Shown here in pieces: positions 1-11,693 of a DNA stretch of 64,000 nucleotides. The translations under genes were made by a program, and so were the position numbers. Origin of the DNA: Dipodascopsis uninucleata var. uninucleata (lineage: Eukaryota; Ascomycota; Lipomycetes; Lipomycetales; Lipomycetaceae). The stretch covers positions 828,501 through 892,500 of the forward strand of contig JAJLTO010000003.1 in the NCBI GenBank assembly GCA_030568195.1, written 5' to 3'. Below the pieces are notes generated by a model. The model saw only the letters and a program-made list of their open reading frames with translations. It searched no databases and was not told where the DNA came from. Position 1 is the stretch's first letter. Each line of letters opens with the position of its first letter.

Positions 1-1825
1 CAGCACAAATTCCGAACCAGAATATAACGTTTCCTAGCGTTGGTCGATTTGCCAGGAATTTAGTTTTTGATAATGCAACTAGCGGAAGTTGAAACATCTG
101 TAGGCAAAGTAAATAGCCTCTAAGTTTCTTAAAAATTACAAACATGACCAGTTCGTGAATAACTGAAGACAGCAAAAAAGTAATGATTGTTGCCGAACCC
201 TTGGAAACTTGAAAGGCAGAAATACTGCTATGGTAAACGTGTCGCAAAAGGAAATGGTGCACAGGAATGTTCCAATCTCGGGCAAAGTTATCCCATCGAA
301 CGGAATTCCACCAAGGACCATAAAAAGAACGATCTGCAAAGCGAGTGAGCTCTGCAAGCGCATTTAAAATAGCATCCCAGATCAGGTACCACGTCAATAA
401 ATACATCATAATGAATCTAAAACAAAATACAATGTCAGAAACGAATTTCAATTACGACAAAAATACCTTAATTACTTACGGTGCAACCATATCTATTAGC
501 AAAAATGGATATTCCATCAGTTTAGTGGTGAAAGGCAGTGATCGAAGCGAAAGTGCATGCATAACCATAGGATAAAAATGCTGTTCGGCAAGAGTGATCA
601 TCAAGAAAAAAACTCCGAAGATGGCCGCGACTTTCTCAAAAAAATAGCCCCATCTAATTCTCTTGGTTCGAGGATACTCAAGGTCGTAGACAATAGTGGG
701 AAGCATCATGAAATCAAAGAAATTAGCTAATGTGACATTTTCTGGATACTTGATCTTTCCGCTAATTGTAGACTTCAACTCAGTCTCACAGAACTGGATC
801 TCATCCAGCAAAAGTTCTTCCTGGTCCTTGGCTTCCTTGGTTTCCTTTTCGGATTTATTTGCTTCCTCTCGTAGACCAACAATTGCCGACTCAAATAATT
901 CAAGATCTCGACGCACGCCGTCTAGATAACCAAGTGTGAAGCCATAAGAATGCTGCTTCATTAATAGAACAAGAGAATGTAGAGTCAAGAATACTCTTCC
1001 AATCCAAGGATAATCTCTATATATAGGCCAAGTAATCATTCCAATAAGAATAACGCTCTCGTATACAGACTGAATATAGAGACCAGTCTTGTTCCAGCGA
1101 AACTTCTTGTTGGCAATAGCTCGTTGTAGGAACACACTCTCAAAAGTGAGTAAGAAGTAAACAAAATCAGTGAACGCAATCTTAGTGATATCACGCCACA
1201 GAAGCTTCACTACGTTTGTATCGAGGATGTTGCCAGTTCGCTTATAATTCCCCATAAGAGTTCTTACAAAAACCATGAACGTAGCAAGCCAGAAGAGAAC
1301 ATAAAAGCCAGAGAATACAGAGTTTTTACCTGCCTCGCCTTCAAGAATCGTGGTATTCGGCTGAAACTTCACATCATGAAACTTGGGTCTTCGAGCCTTC
1401 CTAGAACGCTTTCCACCGGAATAATAGGTCGCTACTACAGCCTTTTCTGTCGATGGAAAGATCATGTTGTCTTTCTGAAAGTATGAATTACATTAGTGAT
1501 CTGTTCTCGGCTGACCGCTAGCTGGAATGATCCAGAATAAATGTCACGCGTAACAGTCCCATGCACCCACATCACTTACCTCGCATGATAACTTTCTCAA
1601 GTCAACATTTGAATCAGTCTTGTCTTCTTTCAAAGATTCGATCTTATTGGAGCTTGGAGTGCCAGGTTGGTCCCGGTCGGATAGCTCAGCGACGGATAGG
1701 TGCTCGACATACACAGGCCTACTCATCTCCCGAAACTGCCGAAGAGAGTCGGCGCCCTTATTTGCGCTTTCTGGCATACTGAAATCTCCAGTTTGGCTAC
1801 TTGTCTCTATCTCTGTGTTAGTCAT
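1..1825 (-). CDS. ARE2: Sterol O-acyltransferase (ACAT/Are2 type), partial at left edge
   Basis: Membrane-bound O-acyltransferase that esterifies sterols with fatty acyl-CoA in the ER for storage in lipid droplets. Three exons fit: 1825-1580, 1474-480 and 416 to the window edge, with introns of 105 nt and 63 nt, both with GTAAGT donors. The first junction is phase 0 and the second splits a proline codon. The first ~130 residues are hydrophilic and Ser/Thr/Glu-rich, followed by membrane segments (around residue 135 onward). Exon 3 carries the ACAT signature as FYGPWWNS and the active-site histidine in VIHELVMF. The usual signature is FYxDWWN, so a proline sits where Asp is expected. An ATG at 1465 gives a shorter ORF, but splicing to the upstream exon adds the normal N-terminal tail. 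The C-terminus lies outside the window. The family call is firm; ARE1 versus ARE2 cannot be separated. Confidence 0.93.
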
Positions 1826-3022
1826 TGCGATTTTTTCGTATGTCAGTAGGATTTTGTTGGACTCCTGATTTCACCGTTTAATCTTCGTACACTTGTGGAA
1901 CTTCCACTATTCTATACTAGTTTTGATTAGCCTGACTAGTACAAGTTGATTGAAGCGTGTTCGTATGTCTTAAGAAGCTTGAAGAGCTATGAAGACACTT
2001 GAAAGGTCTACTAGTGATTCGACCAGTCCAGCTGTCTACACTGTGAAAATTAGGGGAACTGATTTGCATGCGAATAGTTCTCTAATGGTGTATTTATATG
2101 AAAGTATATATGGCTGATGCATCACTTTGCACAAGTGGTGAAGAGGCTGTTAGGTAATGAACGCTTATTCACTGTAATTCTAAAGCCGTCGCTAAGAATT
2201 AAAATTATACCCTAATCTAAAAATGTCGTTACACAGATGTTATGCTGGCTTCTTAACAGCCAATGCAGCATTAGGGGTTTGCCCTTACTTTCGGTCACAT
2301 TTAGTCACTGTTGGCTCTGTAGAGCGAACAAACGAATTCCAGTTTTGCTTGGAGCCGACTTGGAGTCTTATAGTAGTAGCTCTGGACATAAATTTTGCTG
2401 CGTTTTCTCCTATGACCCCATTTTTTCTCTTTATGTCAATCTTCTCTTGGATTACTTTCTTCGTCTGGCTATGATGTAAGTGGTAATAAAGCTGTGGTTA
2501 GTTCCAGGTTGGCGTATTATAATTACCCTACCAAAGTACGCGATCAATTACATTGGGTAAGGTTAACTTGTGCGGTGATGGCTGTGAAGTTCCTATGCTG
2601 ACTGAAAGGTTCGGCAGATCCGATTTGTTCCGCCAGCAGTTTGGTCCAGCGTTTCTCTATATTGTATGAAGATATATCACGATTGAAAATGGTATGCTGG
2701 TTGTAAATCGAGCCATTACGTCTCGTGACGCATATGCTTTGTAGCCACACTGTTCAGTATCAAGTGCAGCTTATATGTACAATGGTAGTATTTGCGGCAA
2801 CGATATATTCTGGTGTACCATTGGGGATTACAAGGGTCTCGTAGAGGCCCTATTTTGAGAGCCGCACGAGGAGGGCTGGGGTCGTACCTTTTTTCCCTTT
2901 GCAACCTTCGACGCTGTTGCAGGCACGAACGGATAATATTAAACGGGAATAATCGACAGCTTAAAACTGAGTCTGTTCCGCGGGATTGAGACATATCAGA
3001 GAAATCCTTATAACTAGTGGAG
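1826..3022. other. Divergent intergenic region ARE2/PET8
   Basis: About 1.2 kb between two divergent starts. Short overlapping frames at 2223-2479 and 2544-3066 have no family character or intron context, so I do not call genes. An ACCCTAA motif lies at 2209-2215, and 2850-2960 is locally GC-rich. Nothing else is supportable. Confidence 0.6.
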
Positions 3023-4053
3023 ATGGAAAAGCACCCAGTTCTGATACCACTAATTGTGAGTGGCATGAAGCATTTTGTCCGATTTCTTCATTTAGGTGCG
3101 CACAAGAGAAACTAGCTTGCTAACAATAAGCAAATGTAGAGTGGTGGCATAGCAGGATCTTGTACGGACTTGTTTTTCTTCCCAATTGATACATTGAAGA
3201 CCCGGCTGCAGGCCAAAGGCGGATTTTTCAAAAATGGCGGATGGAATGGCATGTATCGAGGTGTTGGAAGTGCAATTGTGGGGTCTGCACCAGGAGGTAT
3301 GTAATCTCGAATATTTTATACGACTATACCATATAGTGCGGGTTGCATTCGAAGATATTTGCGTCTGCGTACAAGGGTCCGCTAACTAACATGTTTAATC
3401 GACATATAGCTAGCTTATTTTTTTTGACTTATGAATTCCTGAATTCTACTTTGCATCCTCTATTTGCCTCGGTGGTCTCGTCACCGAACGCCGTCCATGC
3501 TCTTACTCACATGACAGCAGCGTCTTTCGGCGAAGTGGCTGCTTGCATGGTTCGTGTACCCACTGAAGTTATCAAGCAGCGAGCTCAAGCTCAGAAATAT
3601 CGCTCCTCACTGGCTGCTCTGAAGTCTGTACTTGGTAACGAAACGGGCGAAGGTGTATTTCGTGGTCTTTATCGGGGGTATTCTACTACTATTATGCGCG
3701 AGATTCCTTTCACTATGGTCCAGTTTCCGCTTTACGAGGGCCTAAAGCGCTGGTGCGCACAGCGAGCAGACAGAGACCATGCGAATGCTGCAGAGGGTGC
3801 TTTGTGCGGTTCAATTGCTGGTGGGATTGCAGCTGCGGTTACTACACCTCTAGATGTAGTCAAAACTCGAATTATGCTCAGTGAGCAGCGAGTAGTTATG
3901 AAAACTTTGGTTCAGGAAATAATCAAAGATGATGGATTCAAGGGTTTTTTCAAGGGAATCGGTCCTCGGACGATGTGGATAAGTGCTGGAGGTGCTGTGT
4001 TTCTTGGTGTATATGAAGCAGCAAAATCTACTGTTGTTTCACTAGTTGTATAA
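3023..4053 (+). CDS. PET8: Mitochondrial S-adenosylmethionine carrier
   Basis: Inner-membrane carrier (SLC25A26/Pet8 family) that imports SAM into mitochondria in exchange for S-adenosylhomocysteine, for methylation and for biotin and lipoate synthesis. Exons are 3023-3055, 3140-3296 and 3410-4053, giving 277 residues (yeast Pet8 is about the same length). The first exon codes for only 11 residues (MEKHPVLIPLI). Intron 1 has a GTGAGT donor and intron 2 GTATGT, with GCTAAC branch sites. All three carrier repeats are visible: PIDTLKTRL in repeat 1, RVPTEVIKQR in repeat 2 and TPLDVVKTR in repeat 3. The segment GGIAGSCTDLFFFPIDTLKT and the SAPGASLFF junction are typical of SAM carriers. It is convergent with DCC1, 118 bp away. 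Confidence 0.95.
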
Positions 4054-4171
4054 TATATTCATGCTTAGCAGTTTATGCAAGTAATTTTCTATTTCTGCCA
4101 CTGCTTTTTGGTTTTATTTGTTATAAAATAGAAGGAACTCTTTTCAAAAGAGAATTAAAATTCATTATATT

Positions 4172-5384
4172 TCATGTACTCCGTCGACTGATATATACGA
4201 CACCCTTTACTACCTTTCTTTTGGCGAACTTTAAAAATAGATTGTTGATCTTAGTTCTATTACCCTCAATATCATCAATAAAGGGTATGATTTCTTCTTC
4301 TAGCCACATGCTCTTTGTCTTAAACAAAATTTCAAATCTCGTCCTAGGATCTTTTGGTAAACGCTCTCTCGACAAGTGCTGAATTGTATCCGGTGTGATT
4401 TGTACGAATTGGCCAACTAGCTGTGAAAGTTCACATCTAAAATCTAAAGAAACTGGGAGACTCGAATGCCATATCTCCATAAATGATGCAAGCTTAATTT
4501 CCTTAGAAGCATGCTCTATAAGAGCTTTTTGACCAAACCATTGACAAATGCGATCTTCATCTAGACAATATGCTGCACACAATATATTAGCAAGTGCTAG
4601 AGAAGCCAAACAAGTCTAGTATTACTCACGTTCTGAGTCATGAACTGAAAATTTCCTTAAAACAGTTTCTAAAACACTGGTCGGCTCTTCTTGGTCTTGA
4701 TGCACGGCTTCATATACCCTCTTAAGCTCCAGAGATCTGAAATTTAGCCCTTCGATTTGAATAGCTGTAACAATGTTTAACAATACCTGTCGGACAACGC
4801 TAGATGACAAACGGAATACCTGGCGCCCAAGTTGTACACATAACCAGTCAACCCAAGCCTTCTCGTATTCATTTGTTGATAATGGAATATTCGTCTGAAA
4901 GCCCTCAATGTCAACATTATTTTCCATTGGAATCCCGACTTCAGACCCATGATATAAAGGAACAAAGCTCAGATCACATGTGGACTGCACTGGAAGACAT
5001 TCTAAGTAGCCACCAGAGAGTTTTTGAGCTGTGAGTATTCTAAGTTCGCCGTATTCTCCAGATTTTCTAATATCGCCGGCACCTTCTGAGGACAATAAAA
5101 GTAGAGTATTAGACTGATTAACTTCCTTGATCTGGAAGGTCTTCGAAAATGAACATAAATACACTGGTGAATTCGGACCAGCTGATTTAATTTTAAGGTG
5201 TCTGAATAATTCTTAATTAGTTCAGATACTCCTTTCGTACTTTGGAGGCACGTATCTCATGAACTCACCGTCTTTCGTCCTCAGACTTCAGAATGTCCTG
5301 CACCTCTGGCGTCAGCTGTATCAGTCTATATTGAGAGGATTTATTGCTTAAACTAAACAATGGTATACCAGAAGCCTCAGTCAT
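4172..5384 (-). CDS. DCC1: Sister chromatid cohesion protein Dcc1 (Ctf18-RFC subunit)
   Basis: Subunit of the alternative clamp loader Ctf18-Dcc1-Ctf8-RFC, acting in replication-coupled cohesion in the nucleus. Exons are 5384-5269, 5201-4630 and 4572-4172, giving 362 residues (yeast Dcc1 is 380). Support comes from the overall Dcc1-like N-terminal region and the C-terminal winged-helix part with the FEILFKTKSMWLEEEIIPFI segment. Introns have GTGAGT donors and CAG acceptors. For the second, the acceptor after TGCTAATA gives 57 nt; an upstream CTCTAG would give only 33 nt and add 8 residues, also in frame, and is less likely. The gene diverges from the EVE-domain gene across about 210 bp. Confidence 0.85.
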
Positions 5385-5594
5385 AGCTTTTGTAAAAAAA
5401 AATCTAGTGTCCAGGTCACGTTCCAAAGTTCACTATCACGAGGAACAAAATATACTGAATTGAAGACTGCTTCTGACGCGTTGTACGCGACATTTCTTGT
5501 TTAGGGTAAATCTGATAGCCAAATAATAAGTTGAACGAGCACACTAAAATGTCATATGTATTCGATAGCCGTACACACAAGGAAATTGTTGAGA

Positions 5595-6338
5595 ATGCCA
5601 CCCAAAACAAGGAATGCTGGTAGAATATCTACTACATCCAAAAGACCAAAGAGTTCAACATCTGGGGACAACGACGAAGATGATGATAGAGAGCGGAAGT
5701 CGGAGTCTGAGGCTACGAAGATATCCAAAGATACTGCTCTAGAGGAGAAGTCATTTTGGCTTTTTAAGGCAGAGCCCGAATCTAGAGTCGTCGGAGGAAT
5801 AGACGTGAAATTCAGTTTCGATGACTTAAAGAAGGAAGAGAGAGCCAGCTGGGATGGAGTGAGAAACTTTGAAGCGCGGAATTGTATGAACAGAATGAAA
5901 GTCAACGATATGGGATTTTTCTACCATTCTAACTGCAAAGTCCCAGGAATAGCAGGCATATTGAAAGTCTGCAAAGAGGCGTATCCAGATTACACAGCAT
6001 TTGACACGAAGCACCCTTACTACGATCCAAAAAGTGATGAAAGCAAGCCTAAGTGGTTCATGGTTGACGTTGAGTATGTAGAGCCATTAAGGCGATTTAT
6101 ATCTCTTGAGGAACTTAAGAATCATGTCGCTGAGCACGGATCAAAATCACCTCTAGCCGATATGGCATTACTAAGAAGATCTCGGCTCTCGGTTTCACCG
6201 GTACGAGAGGGTGAATGGGAGTTTATCCTTAAATTGGCTGAGCAAAGTAAAGTGAAAGATGGCAAGGAAAAGATAGAGAGAGTAGAGAGTACAGTAAAAC
6301 GTCTAGAAGGAAAGCCAAACAAGCGCAGAAAAAAATGA
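5595..6338 (+). CDS. EVE-domain protein (THYN1-like)
   Basis: EVE domains (PUA-like fold, as in thymocyte nuclear protein 1) are thought to bind modified bases in nucleic acids. After a charged, disordered N-terminus of about 50 residues rich in Lys, Arg, Ser and Asp, the domain starts at KSFWLFKAEPESR and includes WDGVRNFEARNCMNRMKVND, then GFFYHSNCKVPGIAGI, YYDPKS and KWFMVDVEYV, all in the usual order. The last ~20 residues are basic (PNKRRKK), suggesting nuclear targeting. I chose the ATG at 5595 (MPPKTRN); an in-frame ATG at 5556 would add 13 residues. No intron is needed. It converges with TUM1 with only 47 bp between stop codons. The biological role of the fungal member is unknown. Confidence 0.88.
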   Translation: MPPKTRNAGRISTTSKRPKSSTSGDNDEDDDRERKSESEATKISKDTALEEKSFWLFKAEPESRVVGGIDVKFSFDDLKKEERASWDGVRNFEARNCMNRMKVNDMGFFYHSNCKVPGIAGILKVCKEAYPDYTAFDTKHPYYDPKSDESKPKWFMVDVEYVEPLRRFISLEELKNHVAEHGSKSPLADMALLRRSRLSVSPVREGEWEFILKLAEQSKVKDGKEKIERVESTVKRLEGKPNKRRKK

Positions 6339-6385
6339 TTCACCACGATAGAACATGGATATGATATGTATTTCGCTTACAAGAC

Positions 6386-7484
6386 TTATTTCTCACCCTT
6401 GACAATGTAGCGGTCATTAGATCGCTGAGCCCATTCAGTCCAGCTGCCATCATACACTAATGCTGGTTTCTCTTCGCTCAAAATGCCTGATTTTCCCAGA
6501 GCCGTCTCCAGAACGCAAGCAGTAACACCAGTACCACACATTGCAATGGTAGGCTTGTCTGGATCAACACCTTTAGAGAGAAAGAGGTCCCTAAGCTCTT
6601 GTTCCGACTTAAATTCTTTAGTACCGCTTTGAAGAACTTCAGAGAAAGGAATTGAAATAGAATCTGGGATATGGCCAGATGGAAGACCAGGTCTTGGTTC
6701 AGGGCTCTCACCAGTCCAGCGATTGTAAGGTCGAGCATCTATAATATTAAACTTTTGACGAAATAATGGCTCAATCACTACTTGCCTGAGGTCGCTATAA
6801 GTCACTACTCGATCTTCGAGCAAGCCAGGCGATTCATATGATGTTTTCTTGGGATTAGCATCTTCAACGGACTTCAATACAGTTGAATCGATAGGAAATC
6901 CCTCTTCCTTATATTTTGGATAATTATCTAAGATGTATACTAGCGGATGCTGAAATACGTTAAGAGTCCACAACAATCTTGGTGCTGAAAAGTTTCCCTG
7001 CTTATCGTATACAACAATAGTATCCTGTAACCGTAAGTCTATGTTAGTCTTAATCTAATGTAATAAAATAATCGCTACCAACTAGATCATTTGAAAAAGT
7101 ACTAACATCTCTTTCGATACCAAGTTCACCTAACGACACGAATATCAGTTAGCATACGTAATTAACCATTTCCGCCGAGAAGCTCCAGGACAATTCAACT
7201 TTGAGGCACATACTCATCGCTTTATTGAAAACATCGACAGTTGGGAGCATGTGAGGGTACGGAGAGTTGGAATCTTTGACATCATCTATGTCAAAAAATC
7301 GTGCTCCGATAAGTCGCTCTGTGAGAAACTCCTCTTTACCGTTGCGACCAGCATTTGGAAGGTACCAGGTAGCATCCAAAGGAACTATTGCTTTTTTCGA
7401 AGAAGAAACCAGTGATTTGAATTTAGAAGGACTAATAACTGAAGATATTGAGATTCTGGATGGTGGACGCATTTTTAAACGCAA
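6386..7484 (-). CDS. TUM1: Rhodanese-family sulfurtransferase (Tum1/MPST type)
   Basis: Two-domain rhodanese that mobilises sulfur from mercaptopyruvate or Nfs1 and passes it to the Uba4/Urm1 route for tRNA wobble-uridine thiolation. Exons are 7484-7214, 7129-7107 (only 23 nt) and 7024-6386, giving 310 residues, close to yeast Tum1. The N-terminal domain shows LDATWYLP and GARFFDIDDVKD; the C-terminal domain has IIDARPYNRWTG and the active-site loop CGTGVTA with the catalytic cysteine at about residue 261. The junctions restore the conserved stretch MSELGIERDDTIVVYDKQG. Donors are GTATGT and GTTAGT; the second intron has a GACTAAC branch site. The ATG at 7472 is an alternative start 4 codons in. 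It diverges from APC11. Confidence 0.93.
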
Positions 7485-7856
7485 ATGAATATATACTTAC
7501 TATATGTATACTGTAACTGAAGATGACGCTCGATTATGAGAAAGAAGTGTGAATTGATCTTTACTACTCACATTAAAAGAGCCGATGATGAAATTATTGC
7601 GCAGAGATCACTGTTAGGGTTATATGACAGATTGATCGTTATCCGAGGGTTTTGTATCCAAATATTTACATTTCATCTGGTCTGTTTGTAGAATACAGCA
7701 TTACATATTTCATACGAGACACATTGGACTAGCAAAACTTATTGACTTAGAACGGGTCAGCTGGATTTACCTCAAAAGAGGATCTGGCGTCGACTGGTAT
7801 ATTACATATTGCGGACACGTTACGGATTTTTACTTAGAAGAGCCAATTGAACAGAG
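7485..7856. promoter_or_regulatory. Divergent promoter TUM1/APC11
   Basis: A 372-bp gap between two divergent starts with no ORF of interest. TTAGGGT lies near its middle at 7614-7620, the same 7-mer found in other divergent promoters of this window. Confidence 0.45.
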
Positions 7857-8281
7857 ATGAAGGTTACTATTAACCGATGGAACGCGATTAGTACGTGGCA
7901 CTGGGATCACTCTCAAGATGAGGTCTGTGGTATCTGTCGAGTCGCATTCGACGGAACTTGTCCAACTTGTCGTTATCCTGGTGATGATTGTCCTTTGAGT
8001 AAGTATCTATGAAATTTTCCTTATACTGCGTACCAAGCAACGCGAGAATACGATACAACGATAGAATACATTCGAAGCTATATATTTAAATGTGATCACC
8101 CCTGTATATCCTTCGATCTGAAAAGCGCACTCTTGCTAATATACCTATTTGTCTAATTTTAGTTATAGGAGAATGCAATCATGCGTTTCACATGCATTGC
8201 ATGCTTAAATGGCTTTCAACAGACTCGTCGAAGGGACTCTGTCCCATGTGTCGCCGTAAATTCAAAACTGCGACAGACTAG
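7857..8281 (+). CDS. APC11: Anaphase-promoting complex RING-H2 subunit Apc11
   Basis: Catalytic RING-H2 subunit of the APC/C ubiquitin ligase, which recruits the E2 for cyclin and securin degradation. Exons 7857-7998 and 8163-8281 give 86 residues, matching the small size of the family. All zinc ligands are visible: CGIC and CPTC in exon 1, then CNHAFHMHC and CPMC in exon 2, within the typical CPLIIGECNHAFHMHCMLKW context. The intron (GTAAGT to TTTTAG) interrupts the first isoleucine codon after CPL. The N-terminus MKVTINRWNAISTWHWD is the standard Apc11 start. The tail after CRRKF is short (KTATD). Confidence 0.97.
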
Positions 8282-9069
8282 TAGAGCTGTTAGTTCTTAG
8301 TTTTCTTTCATTTTTTGGACATCCAACGTGCTCTCCTATCTGTTTTCACTAAGAACTGAATTGGGTCAAATGTCAAGACAGCCATATGGGTATATCATCA
8401 AAGATTATGTGTAAATGATGAGACTTTCTCCACCGTATATAGTGTTTGTATCTTATGGTCATACGGTACACCAACAGAAATTGATCTAAAATCTGACTAC
8501 CATGGCAGTATCATAATCTCTTGTATTGCTATTTACTGACTGGCTGGTGGGCATTGGGTTTGACAGTTATGCTTTTTGTCAACTTTTTGTTGTAAGTGTA
8601 GACTACGCGTACGTATGTGTATATAGGGAATTGAAAGCAAGGCGGAAAAATGTTCAGTGAAGTTGGTAAATATGTATAGAGAAATAGTTGCTAATATATA
8701 CTAATTCTACATTTGTCCTCTGAAACCAGCTTAGTGAGTCTGATATATAATCACAGTAGTATTCATTCGTGAAAGAATATCTTATAATGTAGACACTTCC
8801 TTAACTTGAATTAGTGTTCAACGTATGATTTGTTAATTTACCTATGAGAGCTCTGTCTAAATTAGCTGTTAAGCTTACATCGAAACTTGTTCTGGGATAG
8901 GGAAGACAAGCGAGATCAAAAATTTTATGTTTTATAATCTTACTCGCCGTAAATATACTATTGCAAGTAGCTTTTTACTCTGAACAGAGGCATAATTGCT
9001 TAACCGAGTAACTCTTTCATTATTTCTAGGAAGCGTATTGTCTAGAACGCCTTGTGAAAAGTTGTTTCT
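8282..9069. other. Intergenic region APC11 to MAP1
   Basis: About 790 bp of AT-rich sequence between tandem genes, holding the APC11 3' end and the MAP1 promoter. I see no gene, repeat or RNA in it. Confidence 0.5.
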
Positions 9070-10422
9070 ATGATGGTTACGGAAACTCGAATATGCTCCA
9101 GATCGGGGTGCGAAAATAAAGCGACAACGCTGCAATGTCCAACTTGTCTGAAGTTAGGTGCAAGCTACTATTTTTGTGGGCAGGATTGTTTTAAAAAGTA
9201 AGTCTTTATTGATTTAAGTATTTTGTATGATAGCTTGGATAAATATTAACCTGCATTTAATCTTCCAGAGCATGGGTGCGTATATACATATTGTCTTAAA
9301 AAGACTGTTCGAGTATCCAGTTTGCAGCAAATTCACGATCTAACGCCTTATTTATTTTTAGCCTACACACAAACTTGTTCACAAGCAACTGAAGCCTGTA
9401 GAGCCATATGATCCTTTCCCCACTTACAATTATTCGGGCACTACTAGAGCTGTGTATCCGTTATCTCCTAAGCGAGAGGTTCCAGCTTCAATTAAGAAGC
9501 CTGATTATGCGGAAAGCGGTATACCATATTCAGAGCAAAAGGTACTGAGGTCGAACAACATTCACATCAATTCTCCGGAGGATATCGAATTAATGCGCGA
9601 GGCATGCAAACTTGGTAGAAAAGTACTTGACATATGTGCGGCTGCGCTGAAGCCAGGTGTCACTTCGGACTCAATAGATGAGATAGCTCATAACACTATT
9701 ATTGAACATGGCGCTTATCCATCACCGTTAAATTATTATCAGTATCCAAAGAGTATCTGTACTTCCGTTAATGAAATTATTTGTCATGGTATTCCAGATC
9801 AACGAGTATTCCTGGATGGTGATATTATAAATATTGATGTTTCTTTGTATTATAAAGGCGTCCATGCCGATCTGAACGAGACATATTATTGTGGTGAGAG
9901 GGCCCTTCAAGATAAAGACAGCATTAGATTGGTTGAGACAACTAGGGAATGCCTGGATAAGGCCATTCAGATTGTCAAGCCGGGAATGCCTTTCCGGGAA
10001 ATTGGAAACGTCATTGAGGAACATGCAAAAAAGTATGGCTTATCGGTTATCCGCTCGTATGTCGGTCATGGTACTAACACACTCTTTCACTGTGCCCCAA
10101 ACATCCCGCATTATGCTAAGAATAAGACACCTGGTATTGCAAAGCCTGGAATGACTTTTACTATCGAGCCAATGATTGCTCTTGGTACCTGGAAGGATAA
10201 GACTTGGCCGGATAACTGGACCTCCTCTACTATTGATGGAAAGCGTTCTGCGCAGTTCGGTAAGTTGTTCAAATCGCTTAAATGCTCTCCTATTTATTTA
10301 GCTGTTAACCTGATTTTTGTTTTCATTTAGAGCACATGTTACTAGTTACTGATACTGGTGTTGAAGTTCTTACTGCAAGAAACGCTGATTCACCTGGTGG
10401 ACCAATTCCAAGAATTGATTGA
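9070..10422 (+). CDS. MAP1: Methionine aminopeptidase type 1
   Basis: Removes the initiator methionine from nascent proteins at the ribosome. Four exons fit: 9070-9197, 9269-9275 (7 nt), 9362-10259 and 10331-10422, giving 374 residues (yeast Map1 is 387). The N-terminal zinc-finger region has paired cysteines (CSRSGC, CPTC, then FCGQDC) followed by a typical HKLVHK segment. The catalytic domain has the ligands in DGDIINIDVSLYYKGVHAD, VGHGTN, FTIEPMI and the last Glu in SAQFEHMLLVT, which is created only by splicing the final exon. The 7-nt exon AGCATGG supplies the last base of Lys plus Ala-Trp and is needed to join FKK to PTHKLVHK in frame. Two ATGs in a row (9070 and 9073) could start translation. 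Confidence 0.95.
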
Positions 10423-11005
10423 AACTATAAGGTAAACGACATACATCAATGATTATGGATTGGTAGATTGGTAGTATACGAATAAAATAAATGCATATAT
10501 ACAAAGAACCATCAGATTTTTATTTTATGATGCGTTTCATGCGATAATCTTATTAAATGAATCTAGATATTTGGATGTTTTGACAGAAATTATATTATCG
10601 TGTCTTATCTTTTTAAGTGATAGTTTAACACTTTTTCTCAGTTATAGAAGGTCATATATTATACAGATGAGCTATTTGTAATTGTACTTCAAAGTTATAG
10701 ATCTGCATGGAATATCATAGTCGTGGATTAAAAATATTTCTGAATTCAATTCAAGTTCCAAAATTGAGAAACAGCTACACGTTCTAGTACAAGGTATTAG
10801 GTACATGTTGGTTTATTAAAAATATCTTGCGAGATTTTAATTTTACACTACATAATGTCTAATGTAACTCAGTATGATCATGCGTGTAAATATCCATTTA
10901 TGTAATTAAATATCGTTAAAGTCGACTAGAAAGTACATACGTTATTTTGTAACACTAATTGAGTCGTTTCTTTCAAGAGATGCTCTATGTATTGCTTTTC
11001 TATGT
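10423..11005. other. Convergent intergenic region MAP1/ERV14
   Basis: About 580 bp of AT-rich sequence between two gene ends, with no ORF, repeat or RNA that I can support. Confidence 0.5.
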
Positions 11006-11693
11006 TTAGTCTTCTTCTCGGATCAAGGCAACAATCATACTGTATAGATAGAAGAAAAACATGAGAAGATGGAATCCAAGTTTGATAAAGCCTTCCCGCT
11101 TGTGCTCAGCCAACGTTCTGAATATCTCAGTAGCATCAAGTAAATGGTTGTTATTAACGATTCTAGAATGCAATCAAAATCAGCAAAAAAAAATCGTAGT
11201 CAAAAGCTACACTTCCCAGTAGCACAGGAGGAAACTTCTTAAAATATGTGATACGTACTTGTTAATGTTGTAGGCAAGAAGAGGAATATTGAGGATTAAT
11301 GCAACCCAGTATCCGTTTATTAAAAACATGAAGGTGAGGAAAGCCTGCACACCAGCCTCTGGGAGAATGTACGTGTTCAGTCGATTGCAAAGATCGAAGA
11401 CATTGATATAATCTGTTGAATGAAGATTGTCAGTGGGCTACGCTATCATACTATTCATAAGAAAATTGAGGAATCTAAATTAGTAAACTTATAAAAAACT
11501 TCAAACATACCGCACTCCAAGTCACTGTACATGATTACAAAGAAAACCTGCAAAAAAAGATTGACCGCATTCAGAATGACGGCCAACAAATAAAGCCTGG
11601 AGAGAATACATCAGTAAATGATATACAATTGGTGATGATAATAATGGGCAACAAGATTGAGAAGCAATTAACTTACCATGCCTCCCCAGACAT
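11006..11693 (-). CDS. ERV14: ER cargo receptor of the cornichon family
   Basis: COPII-vesicle protein that carries transmembrane cargo from the ER to the Golgi. It is invisible as one ORF but reads cleanly as four exons: 11693-11677 (17 nt), 11596-11511, 11412-11259 and 11162-11006, giving 137 residues (yeast Erv14 is 138). Three membrane segments are present. Family hallmarks are [15 protein letters not shown], the LNGYW-like [18 protein letters not shown], then [19 protein letters not shown] and the last segment [18 protein letters not shown]. Donors are GTAAGT, GTATGT and GTACGT. The four-intron-phase chain (2, 1, 2) closes exactly at the TAA. The start ATG lies in MSGEAW, with the first intron after 17 nt. 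Confidence 0.95.

Noticed and set aside
2223-2479. Two overlapping 80-codon plus-strand frames
   Set aside because: No family resemblance, no conserved composition and they lie in the ARE2/PET8 promoter region.
4592-4629. 33-nt intron option in DCC1
   Set aside because: Shorter than any intron here and without a branch site; the 57-nt choice has TGCTAATA and CAG.
7611-7624. Shared 14-mer CTGTTAGGGTTATA with 12307-12320, as possible LTR ends
   Set aside because: Identity stops after 14 nt and no element structure or target duplication is visible; chance sharing is expected at this length.
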